From assembly GCA_023391095.1 (NCBI GenBank), contig JAEWBN010000020.1:156486-220485 (forward strand): a DNA stretch of 64,000 bases. Reading direction: 5' to 3'. Position 1 is the first letter of the stretch. Each line of letters opens with the position of its first letter. The stretch is from Pseudomonadota bacterium (GTDB taxonomy: Bacteria > Pseudomonadota > Alphaproteobacteria > Rhizobiales > Devosiaceae). Below the pieces are notes generated by a model. That model was not told where the DNA came from. It worked only from the letters and a program-made list of their open reading frames with translations, and ran no database searches. Shown here piece after piece: positions 25,472 to 34,050 of the stretch. The position numbers were made by a program, and so were the translations under genes.

Positions 25472-27136
25472 TTATTCGCAGGTGAAGCTCTCGTGGCTTT
25501 TTTCATCGCCGCCGGTGTAGCGGGGGATGAGCGGGTGCGGGCAGAGCTTGCGGGTGATGCCGATCAGGTCGGGGACATATTGATTGTCCGGGGTGACCTC
25601 GGCCACCAACGCATCGGGAGCGGTGCCGTTTTCCACCCAGTCGACCAGCGCCGAGAAGGCGTCGAACTTGTCGGTGGCGGGGCTGCCGGGGCCGTGGCCC
25701 ATGCCGGGCACGGTATAGAGCGTGACGAAGTCGCGTGCGTGCCCGTCGGTATTGGCGTCTAGCTTTTCATACCAGGCGATGGTGTCGTTGACGGAGAAGA
25801 CCGGGTCGCTGACGCCGTGGAACACGATCATCTTGCCGCCGGCGTCCTGGAAGTCGGCCATGCGCGGGTCCTGGGCATCGGTGGGCGTCATGAACGTCAT
25901 GGGCGACTCGGCAAAGGTTGGGTCCGTGGCGTCGACGGTGACGTCGGTGTCGAAGTCGAAATCGAGCAGGAACTGCAGCAGATCATTGGGGGCGCCACCC
26001 ACTTCGACGGGCGGATTGGAGAAGATGGTGGCGAGCGAGGAGGCCCCCATGGTGGCGATCAGCGGGAGATTGTCCCAGGGCGGAATGGGGCTTTCGAGCT
26101 TCCAGAAGCGCCAGTCGCCCGTAGCGATGCCGCGGTCCCAGGCCCAGTTGGTGTAAAGCGCTTCGCCGGCGGAATTGGTAGGGCCGGCATGGATGCGGCG
26201 CAGGGCCTCGACCTGAGCGGGGCTGAGGCAGGCTTGGGTGTCATTGCCCTCGCAGGTGAGGGTGGCAATGTCGAAGGCTGCCTGGCAGGCCGGGGTGTCA
26301 CCGATGATGCCGTCCTCAAGGCCATCGAGGCCATCGCAGGCGGCCAGAACGGCGTCGCCCACCAGTTGCAGGTCTTCCGGTGCAAAGGCCGTGCGGATAT
26401 CGCCGTTGACGGCGTGGAAGCTCTGCACGTCCCAGGCGTGCTGGACGGCGGCGCGCGGAAGGTTGAGGCCGGGATAGCCGGCCAGGATGCCATCGAAGGC
26501 GTCGGAGGAGCGGGTGGCCTGGACCATGGCGTGGCGTCCGCCATTGGAGCCACCGACGCCATAGGAATAGGCGATCTCGGTGCCGTAATAGTCTTCGACG
26601 ATCTGCGTCGCGACCGGGTTGAGCTTGACCACGGCGCCGTAGCCATAGTCGCTGCGCGCTTCCGGATCGAAGCCAAATTGCGCGCCGCCCGCCAGACCCG
26701 CTTCGGGATGGGCCTCGCCATCATGGCCGGCATCGCTGGAGACAACAGCATAGTTGCGGGCAAGGCCAATATCGGCCGGGTCACCATTGAGCAGGTTGCC
26801 GGTGGCCGGGACGACGGCGCCGTCATTGCCGCCGTTGAACTGGTGAATGAAGCGGCTGTTCCACGCGTCGGGCAGGCGCAGCTCGAAGCGGATGCGATAG
26901 GTGTTGCCATCGGTGCCGGTGCGTTCGCCGATGTGGCCGCGCACCAGGCAGTGGGCCACGGGGGCGTCTTCGCCAACGGCCAGCGGCGTGGCTTCGCTGA
27001 TGACAAGGTCGGCAATGCCGAAATCGTGGGTCGAGAGCTCAGCGCAGTCCAGCGATTGCGCCTGTGCGGTCCCGGCAAGGCCGAGGGCGGAGACCAGCGT
27101 CGCCAGGGCGACGGAATTCCTCCAGAGCACGTTCAT
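25472..27136 (-). CDS. Tannase/feruloyl esterase family hydrolase, exported
   Basis: The 554-aa protein has a signal peptide (cleavage near AQAQ, about residue 26). The alpha/beta-hydrolase nucleophile lies in GVGGSNGGRHAM, the Ca-binding loop in CDGLDGLEDGI, and the catalytic Asp and His in HGVSDPVFS and VPGMGHGPG. Paired cysteines near the nucleophile and histidine fit the tannase CS-D-HC pattern. It probably cleaves ester bonds of phenolic acids or a related plant compound outside the cytoplasm. The start has a strong site (GGGAGGATTGA). No sugar- or phenol-uptake gene is adjacent. Confidence 0.88.
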   Translation of the reverse strand: MNVLWRNSVALATLVSALGLAGTAQAQSLDCAELSTHDFGIADLVISEATPLAVGEDAPVAHCLVRGHIGERTGTDGNTYRIRFELRLPDAWNSRFIHQFNGGNDGAVVPATGNLLNGDPADIGLARNYAVVSSDAGHDGEAHPEAGLAGGAQFGFDPEARSDYGYGAVVKLNPVATQIVEDYYGTEIAYSYGVGGSNGGRHAMVQATRSSDAFDGILAGYPGLNLPRAAVQHAWDVQSFHAVNGDIRTAFAPEDLQLVGDAVLAACDGLDGLEDGIIGDTPACQAAFDIATLTCEGNDTQACLSPAQVEALRRIHAGPTNSAGEALYTNWAWDRGIATGDWRFWKLESPIPPWDNLPLIATMGASSLATIFSNPPVEVGGAPNDLLQFLLDFDFDTDVTVDATDPTFAESPMTFMTPTDAQDPRMADFQDAGGKMIVFHGVSDPVFSVNDTIAWYEKLDANTDGHARDFVTLYTVPGMGHGPGSPATDKFDAFSALVDWVENGTAPDALVAEVTPDNQYVPDLIGITRKLCPHPLIPRYTGGDEKSHESFTCE

Positions 27137-27241
27137 TCAATCCTCCCATTGCATGGTGCATGCCTGCGATATTGTTATGGAAAATAATCAATATGGCAAT
27201 GGGCGCTCGGCGGGGAACATCAGGGGGCCGTGGTGATGGGG

Positions 27242-28870
27242 TCAGTCCAGACGATAGGTGGGCAGGGTGAGGGCGGTGCCGGTATGGTGGATTTCCACTT
27301 CGTTGGGCACCATGCGCGTGGCGTGGTTGATCGGCTCTTCGGTGCCGAGGTTGCGCGCATAGCGCGGATGGGCCCCCGAGGCGATCAGCAGCCGGACGCG
27401 ATGGCCGGCGCGGAAACAGTGGGCCGTGGCGTGAAGGGGCAGGGTGACCTGCCATGTGCCATCGGCCTCGTGCAGCGTTTCCGGCGTCAGGCGGACGAAG
27501 CCATCGCAGATATTGGTCGAGACGCCTTCGGGTGACACATCATTGAGCCGGACGAAGACGTCCACATGCGGATGGGCGGCGCTGAGGCGCACGCGCGCCT
27601 GCGGCTGGCCGATGACGGTCATGTCGGAGAGCAGGACCGCACCGGTATAGGTGATCACATCAGGCCGCTGTTCGAGCGGGGCGTTGTCCACGGCGCCTGC
27701 ACCGGTAAAGGCAAAGATGGCGCCGCCGAGATTGGGCGTGGGATTGGCGGGATCGTAGCGATAGCTGTCCGAGCCAATGCCGGGGCTGTCGGCCTCGGAC
27801 AATGTGCCGGGGCCGGATATGACCCAGTTGCGGGGCGCGGCGACGCCGGGCGGGTAGTGGTCGAATTCATGCCATTCGTCGCGGCCCGAAATGTGGATGC
27901 GGACGGGGCGCTTGCGCAGGCCGGTCGCGTCGCCCATGAGCTTCGCGCGCATCCACAGGATGGTCTCGCGCAGGTTGTCGCGCTGCAGCTCTTCGGCGAC
28001 GTGGAACCAGGTGCCCACCGTGAGGTAGGGACGGTGCCCCAGGGCGACCAGCCGCTGGTAATCGGCCAAAAGCGGATCGAGCATGAAATCGTACCAGCCC
28101 GAAATGAAGTGGACGGGCGGGGTGTCCTTGCTCAGCCGATGGGAGTGGTCGAGATCGGTCCAGAAGGCGTCGTTGCCGATGGCATTGTCAAACCAGTGAC
28201 GCCAGAAGGGAATCTTGTGGCCCACCGCGGCCTTGTCGGCCTCGACCAGCGGCAGGGTCAGCGCGGCGCGTTCGGTGCGACGCTCGATGTCGCCGGAAAA
28301 CATGCGGGCGGCGGTGGCCAGGGGCCGGTTGCGCAGGCCTTCGACCACCTGCACCCAGCTCAGCCAGAGATTGAGATGAAAGGCGCCGGCGGGGAAGACG
28401 ACGGGGCGGAAATTGGAGGTGGTGACCTTGGTGGCCATGGCCGATGTGGGGGGCAGGGCGTCGCTGATGGCCCATTGCGCATAGCCCAGATAGGAGGGGC
28501 CGGTCAGCCCGATGCGGCCATCGAACCATGGCTGGGACTTGATCCAGTCCAGCGTCTTGAGGCCATCGGCGCGTTCATTGGCGAAGGGGTCGAATACACC
28601 GCCCGAGCGTTCGGTGCCGCGGCAGGCCTGGATGACGACGTGAAAGCCGCGTTCCGCATAAGCCTCGCAAATGGCGCCGAAGCCGCGCCGGCCATAGGGC
28701 AGGCGCATGAGAATGGTGGGGTGGGGCCCCTCGGCCTTGGGCGCGTAATGGTCGGTCTTGAGAATGACGCCGTCTTCCATCTCGATGGGAATAGAGCGGG
28801 TGCGCGTCACCCCGTTGAGGCGCGGAGGCAGGTCTTCGACCCAGGCGAGAAAGAGCGAGGGGAGGCTCAT
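27242..28870 (-). CDS. CocE/NonD-family alpha/beta hydrolase
   Basis: The 542-aa cytoplasmic protein has the X-Pro-dipeptidyl-peptidase-like N-terminal domain with nucleophile motif LTGPSYLGYA and ACRGTERSGG, and a jelly-roll C-terminal domain. Members hydrolyse esters or amides such as cocaine, glutaryl-7-ACA or alpha-amino esters. No signal peptide is seen. The ATG is 3 bp after the adenine deaminase stop, so the two are translationally coupled, an unusual pairing (see findings). Substrate unknown. Confidence 0.88.
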   Translation of the reverse strand: MSLPSLFLAWVEDLPPRLNGVTRTRSIPIEMEDGVILKTDHYAPKAEGPHPTILMRLPYGRRGFGAICEAYAERGFHVVIQACRGTERSGGVFDPFANERADGLKTLDWIKSQPWFDGRIGLTGPSYLGYAQWAISDALPPTSAMATKVTTSNFRPVVFPAGAFHLNLWLSWVQVVEGLRNRPLATAARMFSGDIERRTERAALTLPLVEADKAAVGHKIPFWRHWFDNAIGNDAFWTDLDHSHRLSKDTPPVHFISGWYDFMLDPLLADYQRLVALGHRPYLTVGTWFHVAEELQRDNLRETILWMRAKLMGDATGLRKRPVRIHISGRDEWHEFDHYPPGVAAPRNWVISGPGTLSEADSPGIGSDSYRYDPANPTPNLGGAIFAFTGAGAVDNAPLEQRPDVITYTGAVLLSDMTVIGQPQARVRLSAAHPHVDVFVRLNDVSPEGVSTNICDGFVRLTPETLHEADGTWQVTLPLHATAHCFRAGHRVRLLIASGAHPRYARNLGTEEPINHATRMVPNEVEIHHTGTALTLPTYRLD

Positions 28871-28873
28871 GGG

Positions 28874-30583
28874 TCAGGTCACGAAATCGAAAGCGTCGAC
28901 ATCGAAGAGGCCCCGGTCGGTCATCTTGAGATGGGGGATGACGGGCAGGGCGAGGAAGGCGACCTGGAGGAAGGGTTCGGGCAGGACGCAGTCCAGCCCC
29001 CGGGCGGCGTCGCGCAGGTGATGGAGATCGTGCGCAACGGCCTCGAAGCTCTTGAGGCTCATCAGCCCGGCCAGCGGCAGGGCCAGTTCGGCGGTGACCG
29101 TGCCGTTGTCCGCCACAGTGAAGCCGCCACCCAGCTCGATCAGGCGATTGACCGCGACGGCCATGTCGGCGTCATTGGCGCCAACCACGGTGATGTTGTG
29201 GCTGTCGTGGCCGACGGACGAGGCGATGGCACCGCGCTTGAGGCCAAAGCCGGTGACGAAAGCGCGGCCGATATTGTTGTTCTTGCCGTGGCGCTCGATG
29301 ACGGCGACCTTGATGACATCGGCGGCGAGATCAGGCTGGAGACCCGTGTCCGTGGTGGCGAGGGTGGCTTCCTCGCGGAAAGTGAGGATGAGGCCGGGGC
29401 GGACGCCGATGACCGGGACGCGGTTCTGGCCGGGCTTGGCTTGGGTGATGAAGGCGTCCGATGTGACGGGGCGTGCCTTCATCGACGAGAGGCCGACCGG
29501 GGCGACCGGCTCGCGGGTCTCGAACAGCTCGGGGGTGACGAGACGCCCGGCGGCGATGACGTCGGAGACGCGGCAGTCCTCAAGACTATCGAGAATGGCG
29601 ATGTCGGCGCGCCAGCCGGGGGCGAGGAGACCGCGGTCGCGGAGGCCGAAGATACGGGCGGCCGAGTGGCTGGCGGCGCGATAGACATGGTGCAGGGGGC
29701 GGCCCCGGGCGATCAGGCGCCGGATAGAGCTGTCGAGGTGACCCTCTTCGGCAATGTCGAGGGGATTGCGGTCGTCCGTACAGAGGGCGACGAAGCTCGA
29801 TGTGTTTTCATCGAGAACTTCGGCGAGGGCTTCCAAATCCTTGGACACCGAGCCTTCGCGAATGAGGATGGCCATGCCCTTGGCCAGCTTTTCGCGCGCC
29901 TCGGCGGCTGAGGTGGCCTCGTGGTCGGTGCGGATGCCGGCGGCGAGGTAACCATTGAGAGCCGTGCCGAGCAGGAGTGGCGCGTGGCCGTCGATATGGC
30001 CATCCTGGAAAGCGGCAAGCTTGGCGAGGATGCCCGGATCGGCATTGAGGACGCCGGGGAAGTTCATCATCTCTGCCAAGCCGACCACCTTGGGGTGGGA
30101 GCGGAAGGGCAGGAGGTCTTCGATTTCAAGGCGGGCGCCCGACGTCTCGAAGGGCGTGGCGGGGACGCAAGAGGACAGGTTCACCCGCACGTCCATGATG
30201 GTGCGCTCGGCGCATTCGAGGAAATAGCGGATGCCTTCGGCGCCCAGCACATTGGCGATCTCGTGCGGATCGCACAGGACAGTAGTGACACCATAGGGCA
30301 GCACGCAACGGTCGAATTCGAGCGGGGTGACGAGGCTGGATTCGATATGAAGGTGGGTGTCGATAAAGCCGGGCACGGCGAAACGGCCGGTACCGTCGAT
30401 GACCGTTTCGCCCTCATAGCGCGCATGCGTGCCGACGATGCGGTCACCGACGATGGCGATATCGGTCGTCGTGACTGCGCCGGTGATGACGTCGAGCAGG
30501 CCGATATTGGTGATGACGAGATCGGCTTTCGCCTTGCCCTGGCCGGCCATGATCATGCGCGTCAGGTGTTCGGTATCGCTCAT
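28874..30583 (-). CDS. ade: Adenine deaminase
   Basis: The 569-aa amidohydrolase turns adenine into hypoxanthine and ammonia. Family marks are GFIDTHLHIESSL (metal-binding HxH), GVTTVLCDPHEIANV, ALCTDDRNPLDIAEEGH, a mid-protein HHVYRAASHSAARIFGL and SVGHDSHNITVVG near the C-terminus. The length fits bacterial Ade. ATG 30583 has a good site (GACGAGGACC) and gives the expected N-terminus; the longer frame to 30712 lies in the divergent promoter. It supplies hypoxanthine to the xanthine dehydrogenase encoded 15 kb away. Confidence 0.95.
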   Translation of the reverse strand: MSDTEHLTRMIMAGQGKAKADLVITNIGLLDVITGAVTTTDIAIVGDRIVGTHARYEGETVIDGTGRFAVPGFIDTHLHIESSLVTPLEFDRCVLPYGVTTVLCDPHEIANVLGAEGIRYFLECAERTIMDVRVNLSSCVPATPFETSGARLEIEDLLPFRSHPKVVGLAEMMNFPGVLNADPGILAKLAAFQDGHIDGHAPLLLGTALNGYLAAGIRTDHEATSAAEAREKLAKGMAILIREGSVSKDLEALAEVLDENTSSFVALCTDDRNPLDIAEEGHLDSSIRRLIARGRPLHHVYRAASHSAARIFGLRDRGLLAPGWRADIAILDSLEDCRVSDVIAAGRLVTPELFETREPVAPVGLSSMKARPVTSDAFITQAKPGQNRVPVIGVRPGLILTFREEATLATTDTGLQPDLAADVIKVAVIERHGKNNNIGRAFVTGFGLKRGAIASSVGHDSHNITVVGANDADMAVAVNRLIELGGGFTVADNGTVTAELALPLAGLMSLKSFEAVAHDLHHLRDAARGLDCVLPEPFLQVAFLALPVIPHLKMTDRGLFDVDAFDFVT

Positions 30584-30717
30584 GGTCCTCGTCTCGCCGC
30601 TGTTTGCCTGAGGGTGGGTCGGCGCCGACTGCCAGTCAAGGGGCCGTGAGCGTGACGGGCGGAACCGGAACTGGCGGATGGCGTTGAATTCACGACCGAA
30701 AACGCAGGACAATCGAC

Positions 30718-30879
30718 ATGCAGACCTACGATCCCGACAAGAATCCGACCGAGGTGCGGCAGGCCAATCCGCGCAAGATGAACCTGCGCGTGATGATTTT
30801 CTCCATGATCGCGGTGGTCGTGCTGTTCGCGATTATCTTTGCGATCTTTGCAGGAACCGAGCCCGGCAATATCCCCTAA
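30718..30879 (+). CDS. Small single-span membrane protein, 53 aa
   Basis: This reading frame is too short for ordinary detection. It has a charged N-terminus (about 20 residues, PDKNPTEVRQANPRK), then one strong membrane helix (about residues 25-46, RVMIFSMIAVVVLFAIIFAI) and a short outer tail. A ribosome site (GCAGGAC) precedes the ATG. Its last 4 bases overlap the end of the convergent GGDEF-EAL gene. I know no function for it. Confidence 0.6.
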   Translation: MQTYDPDKNPTEVRQANPRKMNLRVMIFSMIAVVVLFAIIFAIFAGTEPGNIP

Positions 30880-33116
30880 GTGATCGAGACGATGCGGGGG
30901 CGCTTTTCGGGCTGATTGGCAGGGGCGTTGAAAATCGCCGTGATCTTTTCGGCGCTGACGGCGGGCGAAAAGAGGAACCCCTGCAACGTATTGCAGCCCA
31001 TTTCCCCCAGGATGGAGGCTTGTTCCTCCGTTTCCACGCCTTCGGCTGTGACATGGATATTCATGGCATGGGCGAGGGTAACGAGCGCGCGCGTAATCGG
31101 CACGTTGACGTGTCCGGGCGCCAACTGGCTGACGAAAGACCGGTCGATCTTGATGCGATCGACGGGATAACGGCGCAGATAGCTCAGCGAAGAATAGCCG
31201 GTGCCGAAATCGTCGAGCGCCAAGTGGATGCCGGCGCCGCGGAAGGTGAGCAGGTTGTGCGCCGAGACATGCTCGTGATCGAGCAGGATGGACTCGGTGA
31301 TTTCGAGTTCGAGATCCTCGGCGCGCATGCCTGATGTGTGCAGGATATCGAAAACAGTCGTGGCGAAGTGCGGGTTGCGCAGCTGGGCGGGCGAGATGTT
31401 CACCGCAATAGTGCGGCCCGGCTGGGTTGCGCCCAATTCGCATGCGCGACGCAGGACAAATTCGCCCAGGGCCTCGATAAGGCCGGTATTCTCGGCGACG
31501 GGAATGAAGCGGGCGGGGGAAATCTGCCCGAAGCGGGGGTGATGCCAGCGGGCAAGCGCTTCGGCGCCGATGACGCGGCGGGACTTCTGGTCGATCAGCG
31601 GCTGGAAGTCGACGGTAAGCTGGGCATTGGTGCGCAGGGCGTCGCGCAGTTCGGCCTCGATGGTATGCTGCAATTGCAGCATCTCGTTCATGCGCTCTTC
31701 GTAGATGACGGCGCGGTTGCGGCCAGCGGACTTGGCTTCATAAAGCGCGATGTCGGCCTTGCGCACCATTTCGCGGGCGTCCGCGATGTCGAGGCTCGAC
31801 CAGACGATGCCAAGACTGGCGCCGACAAAGGTCTGGTACTGGTAGATGGTAAAGGGCCGCGCGATGGAGTCGACGATCCGGTTGGCCAGAATCTGCGCAT
31901 ATTCGGCATCGGGCTGGTGACCATCGAGGATCATGGCAAATTCGTCGCCGCCAATGCGCGCGAGGAAGGTGCGGGGACCCACAATGTCGCGAATGCGCTC
32001 CGAGACGCGGCAGATCAGTTCGTCGCCGGCCGGATGGCCCAATGTATCATTGACCTGCTTGAAGCGGTCGAGGTCCAGCATGAGGACGGACATGCCGACG
32101 CCCGGACTGTGGCGTTGGGCGAGCCGACGGGCCATTTCGGCATCAAAGCCGGCGCGGTTGGGCAATTGGGTCAGCGGGTCATGCGTGGCGCGATGTTCGG
32201 CGGTCTGCCTTTCGGCCTCGTAGGCGGCCCGGGTGCGCTGGAGCTGGGTAATCAACAGGAAGACCACGACACCCGCCACCAGGAAGCCGGCTATGATGGC
32301 CGGCGCGGTGCGTTGCGCCAGGAGCGTCCCCGGCCGATCCTGGGTCCATTCCAGAAACGCGACAAAGCCACCGTTGGCGTCGGTAATCGGGAGGGATGCC
32401 CTGTCGGGCGCACTCGATGGCCTCACCACAAATTCGGTGTCTTCGAAAAGCACGTTGCGCGTGATGCGCTCGGCCTCGGCCTCGGCCAGAGGTAATGCGC
32501 TGACGAGGAGATATTCCTGGCCTGCCGGATCGGACAGGGTACCGCTATCGGATACGATGGGCATGACGCCCAGCACGGCCGGACGGCCGTTGAGCACAGT
32601 GAACTGAGATGTCGCCGGCAGGGGTGTGCCGTCTGCACGCCAGGTGTCAACCGCCCCGTCCTGAAGGGCTTCGCGCACCGTGTTCACAAAGGGCGCGGCG
32701 GCAAAGCGCATGATGCGATTGTATTCGCTGGCGTTGGACGTGTGTCCGCCGATCATCACATAGACCGGTTCATTATCAGGGCCGAGAACTGCGGTGTGGC
32801 TGTGGCCGAAGTAATCGCGCATCCAGACCCCGACATACATATCGAGCCAGTCGGAATTGGGCGTCAGGCTGGCATTGACCAGCGCTTCATCCCAGATGGC
32901 GACGCTTTCAAGCTCGTGGGCAAGGCCGGTGCGGCGGTTTTCGAGGACTTGCGACGCGATGCGGGTCTGCCGCTCGAGGGCGCGGTCATCGATGCTCGCG
33001 GTGGCGAGGCTGATGAACAGGGCAACCGCTCCTCCCGTCAGCACGAGGGTCAGCAGGGTAGGCAAAAGCACGGTGGCCGAAAAGCCGAAGCGGGCCTGTC
33101 TTTGGGATCCGGGCAT
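30876..33116 (-). CDS. CHASE4-GGDEF-EAL membrane protein (cyclic-di-GMP turnover)
   Basis: The 746-aa protein has an N-terminal membrane helix (TVLLPTLLTLVLTGGAVALF), a periplasmic CHASE4 sensor containing WDEALVNASLTPNSDWLD, and a second helix (AGFLVAGVVVFLLI). A GGDEF domain with intact GGDEF follows (after ATHDPLTQLPNRAGFD). It ends with an EAL domain with EALARWHHP, LELEITES, DDFGTGYSSLSYL and AEGVETEEQ. Both catalytic motifs look intact, so it may both make and break c-di-GMP. ATG 33116 is used; a TTG 54 bp upstream is less likely. Confidence 0.93.
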   Translation of the reverse strand: MPGSQRQARFGFSATVLLPTLLTLVLTGGAVALFISLATASIDDRALERQTRIASQVLENRRTGLAHELESVAIWDEALVNASLTPNSDWLDMYVGVWMRDYFGHSHTAVLGPDNEPVYVMIGGHTSNASEYNRIMRFAAAPFVNTVREALQDGAVDTWRADGTPLPATSQFTVLNGRPAVLGVMPIVSDSGTLSDPAGQEYLLVSALPLAEAEAERITRNVLFEDTEFVVRPSSAPDRASLPITDANGGFVAFLEWTQDRPGTLLAQRTAPAIIAGFLVAGVVVFLLITQLQRTRAAYEAERQTAEHRATHDPLTQLPNRAGFDAEMARRLAQRHSPGVGMSVLMLDLDRFKQVNDTLGHPAGDELICRVSERIRDIVGPRTFLARIGGDEFAMILDGHQPDAEYAQILANRIVDSIARPFTIYQYQTFVGASLGIVWSSLDIADAREMVRKADIALYEAKSAGRNRAVIYEERMNEMLQLQHTIEAELRDALRTNAQLTVDFQPLIDQKSRRVIGAEALARWHHPRFGQISPARFIPVAENTGLIEALGEFVLRRACELGATQPGRTIAVNISPAQLRNPHFATTVFDILHTSGMRAEDLELEITESILLDHEHVSAHNLLTFRGAGIHLALDDFGTGYSSLSYLRRYPVDRIKIDRSFVSQLAPGHVNVPITRALVTLAHAMNIHVTAEGVETEEQASILGEMGCNTLQGFLFSPAVSAEKITAIFNAPANQPEKRPRIVSIT

Positions 33117-33274
33117 AAGGTCTCGCGGACGAAGTTCACTGCACTTTACGCCACTTAGCCTTATGGACAAGTTACCGATGCCCTTAAAGTGAGATCAGTG
33201 TGACGTGGGGGCGAGAAGGAACCGTGACGCCTTCACCGGGTTGTGGGGGAAGCGTCACAACAGGGAAGTCCAAA

Positions 33275-33805
33275 ATGGATGTTGGCAATTCCTTCGGCCT
33301 CGTCGAGACTTACCTTCCCCAGCACATCATCGCCCTGCGCCTGCTCATGGCCGCACTGTTCGGCGCCATGATCGGCTTCGAGCGCGAGATCAACACGGCG
33401 GAAGCCGGGTTGCGCACGCATATCCTCGTGGCGGTGGCCGCCGCGCTTTTCACCATCCTGACCTTCGAGATTTTCCACACGATCGAGGTGGGTCCGCAAG
33501 GGCCTCAGGCCGATCCGATCCGCGCTGTGGAAGCGGTGACGGCCGGGATCGCCTTTCTTGGCGCGGGCGCGATTTTCCGCAGCGGACGCAATGTGCAGGG
33601 GCTGACCACGGGCGCCGGCATGTGGCTGGCGGGGGCGGTCGGCGTTGCGACGGCGCTGGGCTATTACTTCATTGCTGCCGGCGTGGCGCTGTTTGCCATT
33701 CTTGTGCTGGCGGCATTGCGCGCCTTTTCCCATCAGGTGCTCGGGCACCGGAGCGCTGTCGCGATGGCGGAGGCAAATGAGGCGGGCCGCGGGGAGAAGC
33801 CTTAG
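33275..33805 (+). CDS. MgtC/SapB-family membrane protein
   Basis: The 176-aa protein has the MgtC N-terminal domain: RLLMAALFGAMIGFEREIN, AGLRTHILVAVAAALFTI, ITAGIAFLGAGAIFRSG and LTTGAGMWLAGAVGVATALG, with about five membrane spans. The larger MgtC C-terminal cytoplasmic domain is absent. MgtC proteins affect Mg, phosphate or membrane-potential homeostasis, though the exact activity is debated. The start has AGGGAAG before it. It is divergent from the GGDEF-EAL gene. Confidence 0.85.
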   Translation: MDVGNSFGLVETYLPQHIIALRLLMAALFGAMIGFEREINTAEAGLRTHILVAVAAALFTILTFEIFHTIEVGPQGPQADPIRAVEAVTAGIAFLGAGAIFRSGRNVQGLTTGAGMWLAGAVGVATALGYYFIAAGVALFAILVLAALRAFSHQVLGHRSAVAMAEANEAGRGEKP

Positions 33806-33849
33806 GGCCAGCCGTGCGATGAGGGACACTTCGCAACAGACGACAGACT

Positions 33850-34022
33850 TCTCCCCCCGTACGGTTGCGGACGGGAGGGAACCGCAACCGCTACCCTGCG
33901 CACCTGGAGGGTGGTGCGCTACGACCGAAGGTGGTGCAAACCGCCGGCCGGATAGGCGCCGGAGAGGATGCTTTGGAACGCAAGGCCAATCGGGGGACAG
34001 GCTTGCGACATCACTCTCCGGC
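33850..34022. ncRNA. Three-hairpin convergent intergenic element (candidate structured RNA or degenerate repeat)
   Basis: Three hairpins lie in a row. CGGTTGCGG/CCGCAACCG (33862-33890) is a perfect 9-bp stem. GCGCACC/GGTGCGC (33898-33919) is a 7-bp stem. The third is a long composite: GCCGGAGAG-GATG with CATC-A-CTCTCCGGC (33958-34022), enclosing CGCAAG/CTTGCG. The first two loops read CCCTCCC-like on the minus strand. Parts resemble the window's intergenic repeat, so it may be a diverged copy rather than an RNA gene. No T-run is seen. Confidence 0.4.
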
Positions 34023-34050
34023 TATGGCATGTAACCTGTGGACGCAGGCG

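Noticed and set aside
27566..29911. A 781-codon open frame on the plus strand opposite the CocE and ade genes
   Set aside because: It is antisense to two genes with clear family motifs, has no family resemblance, and has repeated shadow-type residues.
33971..34022. Resemblance to a c-di-GMP riboswitch core (GGAACGCAAGGCC)
   Set aside because: The rest of the consensus is missing, and the element lies between convergent gene ends, not upstream of a gene.
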